From contig JAHRFD010000004.1 of assembly GCA_020882975.1 (NCBI GenBank), positions 186,001 through 250,000 on the forward strand: 64,000 nucleotides of DNA. Reading direction: 5' to 3'. Positions 55,619-64,000 of this stretch are shown in pieces. How positions within the stretch are numbered: position 1 is the first letter of the stretch; each line of letters starts with the position of its first letter. The position numbers and the translations under genes were made by a program. The notes under the pieces are model-generated. The model worked only from the letters and a program-made list of their open reading frames with translations. It was not told the origin of the DNA and did not search any database. The stretch is from Microcoleus sp. EPA2 (GTDB taxonomy: Bacteria; Cyanobacteriota; Cyanobacteriia; Cyanobacteriales; Microcoleaceae).

Positions 55619-56277
55619 TTTGATGTGTCTCTCAAAGTGGTGAAAAGATGTTGATCTAGAGTAGAGCGTGGGATGTCGATCGATCTAGTATCATTTATTA
55701 TATGTGGATCTACTACATTGGGCAGAGCCACCAAAGAATCCCAGCCTAGGCGATCGCTCTGAGTCAAAAAATAGTTAAAGCTGATGAGTTAACTATCGAA
55801 CCTGAAGGTCTAAATATCGATCGAGAACGGTTAAATCAGTCCAAAAACACCATAAATCCTGCAACATATCCCGTTAAATCCAGAACCCGCCGCTACATAT
55901 GAAGATTTAATATAGATTTAGGCAAAGATCGAATTTTGGGTGACAGCAGCTAGAGTGATTTTGTTATGGTTGTTAAGGCGAGTAGATCGGGCTGAGCAGA
56001 TTTATAAGAAATACCCTGAAAACCCTGTGACTTTAGTCCAGGGATGAAAGGGCGTTGCAGGATAAATCCAGCCTACTCTCAAAGAGGTTCAATGTAACGC
56101 TTAACTGTTTCTGTACAGATATTCCGCGCAGTAGAGACCAAGTAGCAATGCTATAATTGTACAGTTAGCTCCCCATCCGCCCTGGTCAGCTTTAATTTTA
56201 ACAATAAATTTAGCTAGCCTCAACAACCAACCTAGTTTACCAAAGAATTCAGCCAGCAATCCAGAAGGAGTAAAAAC
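55619..56277. other. 659-bp divergent intergenic region with one IS605-like hairpin
   Basis: It separates gltB (minus) from the cupin gene (plus). At 56023-56043 CCCTG-t-GACT-TT-AGTC-CAGGG forms a strong hairpin followed by ATGAAAGGG, the same design as the left hairpin of the insertion at 26177 (CTCAG-t-GGC-TTTA-GCC-CTGAG then AGGGAAG). It may be a solo IS200/IS605 end. Apart from the presumed promoters nothing else is seen. Confidence 0.35.
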
Positions 56278-56700
56278 ATGGTTCAGATTCAAGAAAATCC
56301 TCAAACATCTACTCTCCACACACCTGTGGAAATCAACGGTATTACCCCCACAGAAATGCGCCCTTGGGGTTCATTTACTACCCTCGAAGAAGGGCCTGGA
56401 TATAAAATTAAACGCATAGAAGTTAACCCCGGACATCGCCTCAGCCTCCAAATGCACCACCATCGCAGCGAACACTGGATCGTGGTTTCTGGTACTGCTA
56501 AAGTTACTTGTGGCGAAAATGAACAAGTTCTATTTACTAATCAATCTACCTACGTTCCTCAGTGCATCAATCACCGTCTGGAAAATCCCGGTGTGATTCC
56601 CCTGATTTTAATTGAAGTACAGAATGGCGAATATCTTGGAGAAGACGATATTGTACGTTTTCAAGATGATTATGCCCGGACTGAATCTAAGGCTAAATAA
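56278..56700 (+). CDS. mannose-6-phosphate isomerase type II-like cupin
   Basis: A 140-residue single-domain cupin with RPWGSFTTLEEGPGYKIKRI, the metal-binding HHHRSEHWIVVSGTAKV (three His and a Glu), and STYVPQCINHRLENPG. This equals the C-terminal phosphomannose isomerase domain of bifunctional GDP-mannose enzymes, present here alone. It would interconvert fructose-6-phosphate and mannose-6-phosphate. A GGAG lies about 10 bp before ATG 56278. A phosphohexomutase that could use its product is encoded at 39.5-41.1 kb. Confidence 0.92.
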   Translation: MVQIQENPQTSTLHTPVEINGITPTEMRPWGSFTTLEEGPGYKIKRIEVNPGHRLSLQMHHHRSEHWIVVSGTAKVTCGENEQVLFTNQSTYVPQCINHRLENPGVIPLILIEVQNGEYLGEDDIVRFQDDYARTESKAK

Positions 56701-56798
56701 CCTATAAACTGGTAATTGGGGATAGGGCCTAGGGCTAGCGAGTATTCGCACCAAAAAGTAAGCAATAAACAATTAGTCATAAGCCGCAACTAATAACT

Positions 56799-56883
56799 AA
56801 TTCCCAATTACCCATTCCGAATTACCAATTACCCATTCCCAATTCCCAATTCCCAATTCCCAATTCCCCATTCCCCATTCCCA
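56799..56883. repeat. short tandem repeats of CCCAATT/CCCATTC type
   Basis: About ten 7-bp units (CCCAATT, CCCATTC, CCCAATT...) run right up to 7 bp before the IscA-like start codon. Heptanucleotide arrays of this sort are common in filamentous cyanobacteria. They replace any normal ribosome-binding site of the next gene. Confidence 0.75.
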
Positions 56884-56889
56884 AAATTA

Positions 56890-57213
56890 ATGATTCATCT
56901 TAGCAAAACCGCAGCTCAGGAAGTAATGCGCCTCAAATCTAAGCATCCAAACCCCAATGCTTTATTTCGTTTAGGCGTCGAATCTAGCGGTTGTTCCGGT
57001 TTATCTTATACCATGGCTTTTGAGGATGCGATCGACTCAGAAGCCAATGTTTGCGAGTCGGAGGGCATTGAAATTGCGATCGACCCCCAGCATTTAAAAT
57101 ATCTCAACGAGCTCACCTTGGACTATTCAGAGGATTTGATGGGCGGCGGTTTCCGATTTCACAATCCTAATGCGACTAAAAGTTGTAGCTGCGGCAATTC
57201 GTTTTCTGCATAG
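56890..57213 (+). CDS. IscA/SufA/HesB-family iron-sulfur carrier
   Basis: A 107-residue A-type carrier with the three conserved cysteines Cys35 (ESSGCSGLSY) and Cys99-x-Cys101 (SCSCGNSFSA). It holds Fe-S clusters for delivery to apoproteins such as ferredoxins or glutamate synthase. The start ATG 56890 has no purine-rich ribosome site because tandem heptamers end just before it, so translation may be leader-poor. The gene follows the cupin by 189 bp. Confidence 0.93.
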   Translation: MIHLSKTAAQEVMRLKSKHPNPNALFRLGVESSGCSGLSYTMAFEDAIDSEANVCESEGIEIAIDPQHLKYLNELTLDYSEDLMGGGFRFHNPNATKSCSCGNSFSA

Positions 57214-57509
57214 AGATAAATACTCAACCTCTAGGCTTCGTCAGTTATAGCCTTTCGAGCTCTCCTATGAGGTACGAGCGAGAATTGGTAATAGGTAAAC
57301 AGTTCAAATAAGCTGGTCAAGACTACCAAGTTGAACTATCAAGTGAGATGATTATCGTCCTTGGTCCGTCAGATTTCGAGTAAATATACTGATGAAATAA
57401 TTGAGATTGTAAAGTATAAATATAAAATAGCGATGGCTCTGAAAATATCATGGTAAAACCGCTTTTTCCGAAAGTTATTTTTGGAGACTTACTAATAAAA
57501 TGATCCGTC

Positions 57510-60500
57510 ATGCAGCTTAAAGACTTGCCAACTCTAGAGCGAGCTATCGATCGTCACCCCATAACTGTAGCACCTCAAACATCACTCCTCGATGTTCTGC
57601 GCTTAATGGGAGAAGTAGATGGCGAGGATAGTTTCTGGTTCCCACAAGCAACGGTTATTGAGAGTGGCGATGAACCAGAAAGTAACCAGAGGATGTCACT
57701 TTTACACAATGGTTGCGTTTTGGTAGTTGAGGAGTCCTCCAATCATCGCACCACATCTCTGGCTGGAATTTTCACAGCCAGAGATGCTGTGTGTCTGGCG
57801 GCGTCGGGTATAACTTGCTTGAGCCGCCTCAAAATCGCTGATGTGATGAGACAGCCTCAAGTGGTTTTCAAGCTGTCGGAAGCTCAAGATATTTTTACGC
57901 CATTACTGATATTTCGCCAACATCAAATTTCCTATCTGCCGATTGTAGACGATCGCGATCGACTCTTGGGGATAGTTACTCCCGAAAGTATCTTGGAAAC
58001 TCTGCAAAGCGCTAATCTCCTCAAATTAGGCACTGTCGCAGAAGTCATGAAAACTCAAATCCTGAGCGTACCCAGACATACATCGGTACTCAAAATTGCT
58101 CAGTTGATGGTACAAAATCTCGCCAGTTGGGCGCTAATTACCGACAATCTCAGAGAGGGAGTAGAGTACGAAGTAGCAGAAATTTCCCGCATCATTCCCA
58201 CAGGTATCGTCACAGAACATAAGATTTTACAAGCACAAGCTCTCGGCATAGATTTAGCACAAACTCCTGCTTCAGCTATTATGAGAAGGCTGGGAACTCA
58301 CCTCAACCCAGAAGATTCCCTGTGGCGTGCTTTTCAGCAAATGCAGCAAGAGCAAATGCAGCCTTTATTAGTATCTCAGTTTCGCGAAAATGTCCACGAT
58401 ACTCTGTTAGGAATCGTCGCCCAGGTAGACTTATTGGGTTTGTTGGAACCAGCCCAAATTTATAAAGGACTCAAACGCGCACAGCAATCTATTCGTCAAC
58501 TACAAATCGAAAATACTGAATTGCTACGCAGTCGTAATGCGGAACTAGAAACCCAGGTAGAGCAGCGTACTGCTGAACTCCAAGCAGCACTGACAAAGGT
58601 TGAACAACAAGCAAAACAAGCTGCACTCATTAACCAAATTGTTCAGGTGATGCGAGATACGATGGTTGTCGATCAAATTTTGCAGACGACGGTAGATCAG
58701 TTGCATCAATCCCTGAATGTCAGTCGCTGCGTAATTTTGGAAGAAAACAGCCACCGAGAAACTTCCATTACCTACTTTAGTGAAGCTACCCCAGAAGCAG
58801 AACAATTACTGGGAATGCACTGTCCGATATTGAACCGCTACAAACAGCAATTAATTCACGGCCATCAAGTTCTATTTAACAAAATTGACGACTCTTTAAC
58901 CCCAGAGTTGCAAGCAGTTGCCCGTCAGTTTAGTGTTCGTGCTCTGTCGATTACACCGCTGGTATATCAACAACAGTTCCTGGGTGCGATTTGCCTGCAC
59001 CAGTGCGATCGCGATCGGGAATGGACTGATTCGGAATTGGAATTTGTCAAGACGATTTCTACTCATTGTGCCATCGCCATTCATCAAGCCAAACTTTATC
59101 AACAAGTACAAACTGAACTGGCAGAACGAGAGCGCGCCGAAGCAGCCCTGCAAACACAAAAAGCATTTCTGCGAAATGTGATCGACACCAGCCCTCACGC
59201 CATTTTTGTTAAAGATTGTAATGGAACATATGTTTTAGTCAATCAATCTCTTGCCGAACTCTTAGGTACAACAGTAGAAAATTTGACTGGCAAAAAAGAT
59301 GCCGAATTTATTGACGATCCTGCACAAGTTGAGAAATTTTTGGCTGATGTTCGAGAAATTACCAGCACGTTACAGCCCAAATTTTTTTTAGAAGAAACTG
59401 TTACCACGCCTACGGGAGAAATTCGGTACTTTCAAATAGTCAAAAAACCTCTGCTATCTGCCGATGGTACCAGTTGTCAAATCCTTGGTGTCGCTACGGA
59501 TATTACCCATCGCAAATTCGCCGAACAAGCCCTACGGGAGAGCGAACAACTCTTCCGCTTAATGGCAGATACAGCCCCAGTATTTATCTGGATGTCAGGT
59601 ACTGATAGTCTGCGGAATTTTTTTAATCAAGGCTGGTTAGATTTTACAGGTAAAACTTTAGAAGAACAACTAGATAACGGTTGGACAGCAGCAGTCCATC
59701 CCGATGATTTGCACCAGTGTTTAGATATCTATCTATCCTCTTTTAACACCCGTCAAAAATTCCTGATGGAATACCGTCTCAGGAATGTTGATGGGGAGTT
59801 TCGTTGGATTTTAGATAGAGGCGTGCCTCGGTTTACGCCCAGTGGCGATTTTGCAGGTTACATTGGCTCCTGTGTTGATATCACCGAGCGTAAAGTTGCT
59901 GAGGAGTCCCTGCAACAAGCCAAAGAGCAATTACAAGCGGTATTGGATGCCGTACCAGGATTTATTTCTTGGATTGATGCTGATGGGAAATACCTTGGTG
60001 TTAACCGACATCTGGCTGACAGCTTTAACTTGAGGCCCAAGGATTTTATTGGCAAAGAACTTGGTTTTATGCAAAATAGCCCCGTGTTTACAGAATTTAT
60101 GATTCAGTTTATTCGTAGTTCTGATGTGGAGGCTTCCCAAGTTATTGAATCACAAATTGATGGTCGAGCGCGACATTACTTACTCGCCGCTCACAAATAT
60201 CAACAAGAAACGGCGGTGGTGTGCGTCGGGATTGATATTACAGAACGCAAACAAGCAGAAGAATCTCTACGGGAGAGCCAGATAAAATTGAGCGCTATCT
60301 TCAATAATACATTTCAGTTTACGGGCTTGTTGCAATTAGATGGTACTTTGGTGGAACCCAACCAGACGGTACTAGATTTCGGTGGCTTGCAGTTAGCTGA
60401 TGTGGTTGGAATTCCCTTGTGGGAAACTCGCTGGTGGACAATTTCCACCGCGACTCAAGAACGTTTAAAAAGTGCGATCGCCTACGCTGCATCTGGTAAC

Positions 60501-63500
60501 TTTATCCGTTATGAAGCTGATGTTTTGGGTGTTGGTAATACCATAGCCACTGTGGACTTCTCCATCAAGCCAATGAAAGATGAGGCCGGAGAAGTGGTAA
60601 TGCTGATTGCTGAAGGTCGCGATATTACTGAATTAAAGCAGGCGCAGAACGATCGCGATCGCTTTTTCAATAATTCGATGGATCTAATGGCGATCGCCGA
60701 ATTCAACGGTTGTTTTAAGCTAGTCAACCCCGCTTGCACAGAAATTCTTGGTTATACCAAAGACGAACTAGAAGGTCAAAATTTCATTGAATTAATTCAC
60801 CCCGATGACTTACAAACAGTCCAAAATGTATGGGAACAAGAAAAAAATACTGGTCATGCAGTGCGGGATTTGGAAATTCGCTTTCGTTGTTTGAACGGTA
60901 CTTACAAGTGGCTCTCTTGGAACAGCATTCCTTTCCCAGAAGAAGGCATCAGCTATGGCTTTGCTCGCGATATTACTGCTCGTAAATCTGCTGAAAAAGC
61001 CTGGGAGCTACTCAATGAAGAGCTGGAAAACAAAGTCGAGGAACGTACAGCTCAGTTAAGGATAGCTAACCAGCAATTACACCAAGAAATTAGGGAACGC
61101 CAGCAATTTGAGGCGGCATTGAGAGCCAGTCAAGAGCAGCTACAAGCCATTCTTGATAACTCCCCAGCCGTGATTTATTTAGTAGACATTCAAAACAGAT
61201 ATATCCTGGTTAATCACAAATTTGAAAATTTGTTTGGAGTGACAACAAAACAACTGATTGGTCAAAGCATTTACACTCAATTTCCAGAGAAAATAGCCAA
61301 TTATTTTGCTGAAAAAAATCGTCTAGTAGTTGAAAGCGGACAACCCATAAAAAGCGAAGAAACTATACCTTTGAAGGATGGAATACACACTTATATTACC
61401 ATTAAATTTCCCCTCAAAGATGCCCAGGGAGTTACCTATGCCGTTTGCGGTATTTCTACAGATATTACCGATCGCCAAATTGCAGAAGAAACCCTGCGAC
61501 GACAATTAGCTGCTGTAGAAGCCGCCACAGATGGGATTGCCATTCTGAATGCCCAAGGTGAATACATCTACTTGAACGCTTCCCACAACCAAATATTTGG
61601 ATACGACAGCAGCAGTAGCCTGCTAGGTAAAACTTGGCGCGAACTCTACTCTCAAGAAGAAATTGAACGATTCGACAGTGAAATATTTCCCCTATTTTGG
61701 CAAGCAGGAAAATGGCAAGGAGAAGCAACTGCTAACAAACGGGATGGTACAAAAATTGCCCAGGAAATTTCTCTGACATTAATTGAAGAAGGAGGAATTA
61801 TTTGTGTTTGTCGCGATATTAGCCAACGCAAAGTTGCTGAAGAAACCTCAAGAATTAGAGACCGGGCGATTACTGCTAGTAGCAATGGTATTATTATCTC
61901 CGATGCGAGGCTCCCTGATACTCCATTAATCTACGTTAATCCCGCTTTTGAGCGCATAACTGGTTATTCTGCGGCCGAAGCGATCGGACGTAACTGCCGT
62001 TTTCTGCAAGGAACAGAAACCAACCAACTGGAGTTAGATCAACTACGTACTGCTATCAAAGAACAGAAAAATTGTGTAGTCATTTTAAAAAATTATCGCA
62101 AAGATGGTACTATGTTCTGGAATGAGTTAAGCATTTCTCCCATTTATGATGCCCACCAAAATCTGACTCATTACATAGGTATTCAAACAGATATCACCGA
62201 TCGCAAACTTGCCGAAAAAGCACTTTGGGCGACCCAAGATAGATTAAAATATTTACTTTCTTGTAGTCCAGCGGTAATCTACAGTACCAAATCTGCGGGA
62301 GATTACTGCCCTACCTTTATTAGCGAAAATATCACCTCACTTGTGGGCTATGAAGCGTGGCAATTCCTAGCAGATTCTAGTTTCTGGAACCGTCACATTC
62401 ACCCAGAAGATGCCCCCCGCGTCTGGGCTAATCTACAATCACTAATCGAGGAAGGTTCCAACATTCAGGAATACCGCTTTCTCCACCAAGATGGTACTTA
62501 CCGCTGGCTATACAATCAAACCAAGCTAGTACGAGACGTGGAGGGTAAGCCACGGGAAATAGTTGGTTATTTAGCAGATATTAGCGATCGCAAACAAGCA
62601 GAATCAGAGCGATCGCGCTTGGTAGCAATTCTAGAAGCCAGCACCGACTTTGTAGGTATGTCCGATATTAAAGGCAACATACTCTGGAACAACAACCAGA
62701 TGAAACAGGCTATCGGAATCCCAACCAACCAGGAAGTCTTGCAGTCTGATATTCCCCAATATCACCCCCAATGGGCACTGGAAATTATTCAAAATGAAGG
62801 CCTCCCCTCTGCCACTCGCAACGGAGTTTGGGTAGGCGAAACTGCTTTATTAAGAAAGGATGGGACGGAAATGCCCGTTTCCCAAATGATCATCGCCCAC
62901 AAGTCACCCACAGACACTGTAGAGTTTTATTCCACTTTGATGCGCGATATCACAGCCCTCAAGCAAGCTGAGACAGCATTGCAACAAGCTAAAGATCAAT
63001 TGCAAGCTGTATTAGATGCCGTACCTGGTTCAGTTTCTTGGATTGGTTCCGATCTACGATACCTTGGCGTTAACCAACACCTTGCTGCTACTTTTAACCT
63101 GGGTCCAGATGCTTTTGTTGGTCAAGATATTGGCTTTCTCAAAAACAGTGCTAACTTTGCTGAATTTATGCGTAAATTTATGATTTTACCAGGGACCGCC
63201 ACCAGTCAAATCATTGATTTAAAAATTGACGATTCTACCCGCAATTACTTGGTAGTCGCCCAGAAATATCAGCAAGGAGCAGCCGCAGTTTCCGTGGGAA
63301 TTGATATTACCGATCGCAAACTTGCCGAAAGCAAACTCCTAGCATCACTCAAAGATAAAGAAGTCTTGCTTAAAGAAATTCATCATCGAGTCAAAAACAA
63401 CTTGCAGATAATTTCTAGCCTGCTGAAATTGCAATCGGGGTATATCAAAGATCGAGAAGCATTAACTATGTTTATTGACAGCTACAACCGGGTCCGATCG

Positions 63501-63971
63501 ATGGCACTGATTCACGAAAAGCTCTACCAATCTCAAACTTTGGCAAAGATAGATGCTGCGGACTACATCCGCAATTTAACAGCTAATTTATTCCAGTCTT
63601 ATACAGTAACCGACACCAAAATTAAATTACAGGTAGAAATAGATCGAATAGAATTAGATATTGATACGGCCATTCCTTGTGGTCTCATCGTCAATGAACT
63701 TGTGTCTAATTGTTTAAAGTATGCTTTTTGGGGAAAACAAAATGGTCACATTCACATTAAATTTGTATATCATAACTCCCCTGAATTCCTCCTAATGGTG
63801 AGGGACGATGGAGTCGGATTACCATCGGATTTTAACATTGAAGAAAGTGACTCTTTGGGCCTACAACTGGTTTCTAATTTGTCGGAACAACTGGGAGGTG
63901 AATTGCAAATATTTAGTGAAGCTGGCACTTGTTTTCAGATTACTTTCGATCTGCCCAAGCCCAGAACTTAA
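57510..63971 (+). CDS. giant CBS/GAF/multi-PAS/LOV sensor histidine kinase
   Basis: A 2153-residue soluble kinase. Residues ~1-310 are two CBS pairs (LGIVTPESILETL, GIVAQVDLLGLLEP). A coiled coil and a GAF domain follow (~370-525), then about eleven PAS domains. One (~1450-1575) is a LOV domain: GRNCRFLQG with Cys1496, then NYRKDGTMFWNEL and HYIGIQTDIT. PAS 3 and PAS 11 are near duplicates. The end is a HisKA_2 domain with His1959 (EIHHRVKNNLQ) and HATPase (IVNELVSNCLKYAF, DDGVGLP). It likely integrates adenine-nucleotide, blue-light and other signals. No response regulator is visible. Confidence 0.93.
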   Translation: MQLKDLPTLERAIDRHPITVAPQTSLLDVLRLMGEVDGEDSFWFPQATVIESGDEPESNQRMSLLHNGCVLVVEESSNHRTTSLAGIFTARDAVCLAASGITCLSRLKIADVMRQPQVVFKLSEAQDIFTPLLIFRQHQISYLPIVDDRDRLLGIVTPESILETLQSANLLKLGTVAEVMKTQILSVPRHTSVLKIAQLMVQNLASWALITDNLREGVEYEVAEISRIIPTGIVTEHKILQAQALGIDLAQTPASAIMRRLGTHLNPEDSLWRAFQQMQQEQMQPLLVSQFRENVHDTLLGIVAQVDLLGLLEPAQIYKGLKRAQQSIRQLQIENTELLRSRNAELETQVEQRTAELQAALTKVEQQAKQAALINQIVQVMRDTMVVDQILQTTVDQLHQSLNVSRCVILEENSHRETSITYFSEATPEAEQLLGMHCPILNRYKQQLIHGHQVLFNKIDDSLTPELQAVARQFSVRALSITPLVYQQQFLGAICLHQCDRDREWTDSELEFVKTISTHCAIAIHQAKLYQQVQTELAERERAEAALQTQKAFLRNVIDTSPHAIFVKDCNGTYVLVNQSLAELLGTTVENLTGKKDAEFIDDPAQVEKFLADVREITSTLQPKFFLEETVTTPTGEIRYFQIVKKPLLSADGTSCQILGVATDITHRKFAEQALRESEQLFRLMADTAPVFIWMSGTDSLRNFFNQGWLDFTGKTLEEQLDNGWTAAVHPDDLHQCLDIYLSSFNTRQKFLMEYRLRNVDGEFRWILDRGVPRFTPSGDFAGYIGSCVDITERKVAEESLQQAKEQLQAVLDAVPGFISWIDADGKYLGVNRHLADSFNLRPKDFIGKELGFMQNSPVFTEFMIQFIRSSDVEASQVIESQIDGRARHYLLAAHKYQQETAVVCVGIDITERKQAEESLRESQIKLSAIFNNTFQFTGLLQLDGTLVEPNQTVLDFGGLQLADVVGIPLWETRWWTISTATQERLKSAIAYAASGNFIRYEADVLGVGNTIATVDFSIKPMKDEAGEVVMLIAEGRDITELKQAQNDRDRFFNNSMDLMAIAEFNGCFKLVNPACTEILGYTKDELEGQNFIELIHPDDLQTVQNVWEQEKNTGHAVRDLEIRFRCLNGTYKWLSWNSIPFPEEGISYGFARDITARKSAEKAWELLNEELENKVEERTAQLRIANQQLHQEIRERQQFEAALRASQEQLQAILDNSPAVIYLVDIQNRYILVNHKFENLFGVTTKQLIGQSIYTQFPEKIANYFAEKNRLVVESGQPIKSEETIPLKDGIHTYITIKFPLKDAQGVTYAVCGISTDITDRQIAEETLRRQLAAVEAATDGIAILNAQGEYIYLNASHNQIFGYDSSSSLLGKTWRELYSQEEIERFDSEIFPLFWQAGKWQGEATANKRDGTKIAQEISLTLIEEGGIICVCRDISQRKVAEETSRIRDRAITASSNGIIISDARLPDTPLIYVNPAFERITGYSAAEAIGRNCRFLQGTETNQLELDQLRTAIKEQKNCVVILKNYRKDGTMFWNELSISPIYDAHQNLTHYIGIQTDITDRKLAEKALWATQDRLKYLLSCSPAVIYSTKSAGDYCPTFISENITSLVGYEAWQFLADSSFWNRHIHPEDAPRVWANLQSLIEEGSNIQEYRFLHQDGTYRWLYNQTKLVRDVEGKPREIVGYLADISDRKQAESERSRLVAILEASTDFVGMSDIKGNILWNNNQMKQAIGIPTNQEVLQSDIPQYHPQWALEIIQNEGLPSATRNGVWVGETALLRKDGTEMPVSQMIIAHKSPTDTVEFYSTLMRDITALKQAETALQQAKDQLQAVLDAVPGSVSWIGSDLRYLGVNQHLAATFNLGPDAFVGQDIGFLKNSANFAEFMRKFMILPGTATSQIIDLKIDDSTRNYLVVAQKYQQGAAAVSVGIDITDRKLAESKLLASLKDKEVLLKEIHHRVKNNLQIISSLLKLQSGYIKDREALTMFIDSYNRVRSMALIHEKLYQSQTLAKIDAADYIRNLTANLFQSYTVTDTKIKLQVEIDRIELDIDTAIPCGLIVNELVSNCLKYAFWGKQNGHIHIKFVYHNSPEFLLMVRDDGVGLPSDFNIEESDSLGLQLVSNLSEQLGGELQIFSEAGTCFQITFDLPKPRT

Positions 63972-64000
63972 AAAACTCTAAATTTTGGTCGAGCGCCACT

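Noticed and set aside
55681..55760. NtcA-type site (GTA-N8-TAC) upstream of gltB
   Set aside because: A candidate GTAGTAGATCCACA does not fit the consensus and lies too close to the -10 box.
56101..56319. 72-codon minus-strand frame overlapping the cupin start
   Set aside because: Overlaps a well-supported gene start and shows no domain or ribosome site.

Overview
The window reads as chromosomal DNA of a filamentous cyanobacterium, probably of the Oscillatoriales (Microcoleus/Oscillatoria-like). Supporting signs are the very frequent octamer GCGATCGC (HIP1), a ferrochelatase with a C-terminal chlorophyll-binding tail, a fused pyrF-pyrE gene, a plant-type [2Fe-2S] ferredoxin, a very large glutamate synthase, xisH/xisI, and several families known mainly from cyanobacteria (DUF3326, DUF4336, GDYXXLXY proteins). 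The lineage call is inference. No rRNA or tRNA gene was seen.

Layout. 1-13.4 kb is mostly housekeeping: the 5' end of an NlpC/P60 gene, a serine hydrolase, ferredoxin, a coupled small gene plus DUF3326, a CPBP protease, glutamate dehydrogenase, ferrochelatase, DUF4336, leuB, pyrF-pyrE, a pentapeptide protein and DUF547. Several palindromic mobile repeats lie between them. 13.4-17.7 kb is accessory: two tiny glycine-rich membrane proteins, a possible HEPN protein, an orphan CRISPR repeat, a Uma2 nuclease and a twin terminal-inverted-repeat element. 17.7-23.2 kb carries a DUF2157/GDYXXLXY pair, unknown genes and galT.

23.3-33.8 kb is the main accessory island. It holds a WD40-only gene, a wrecked toxin-antitoxin locus, a two-gene ATPase operon whose second member is an AAA-like/14-blade WD40 protein, a divergent one-helix membrane peptide, an intact RelE-type toxin-antitoxin pair, and a PD-(D/E)XK nuclease-like gene. 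The ParE-type toxin in the wrecked locus is split by a 418-bp element with no transposase, and its reading frame rejoins exactly when the element is removed. The WD40 repeats are strikingly homogeneous, as in STAND/NLR-like sensors.

33.8-48.5 kb returns to metabolism and signalling: acetyl-CoA synthetase, xisHI, a sulfate-type ABC ATPase, phosphohexomutase, a mutarotase, a GST, trhO, a histidine kinase and a class II amidotransferase. At 49.0-51.0 kb a REP-associated tyrosine transposase (RAYT) sits between two arrays of paired palindromes (93-bp and 102-bp periods), a complete REPtron abutting the 3' end of the glutamate synthase gene. The window ends with a mannose-6-phosphate-isomerase-like cupin, an IscA-like protein, and a 2153-residue CBS/GAF/multi-PAS histidine kinase that contains a recognisable LOV blue-light domain.

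Functional themes are nitrogen assimilation (glutamate dehydrogenase and synthase), Fe/haem and Fe-S handling, sugar-phosphate metabolism, large sensor kinases, and a heavy load of small non-autonomous repeats. One C-rich repeat family has been translated in frame inside the ATPase-WD40 gene.
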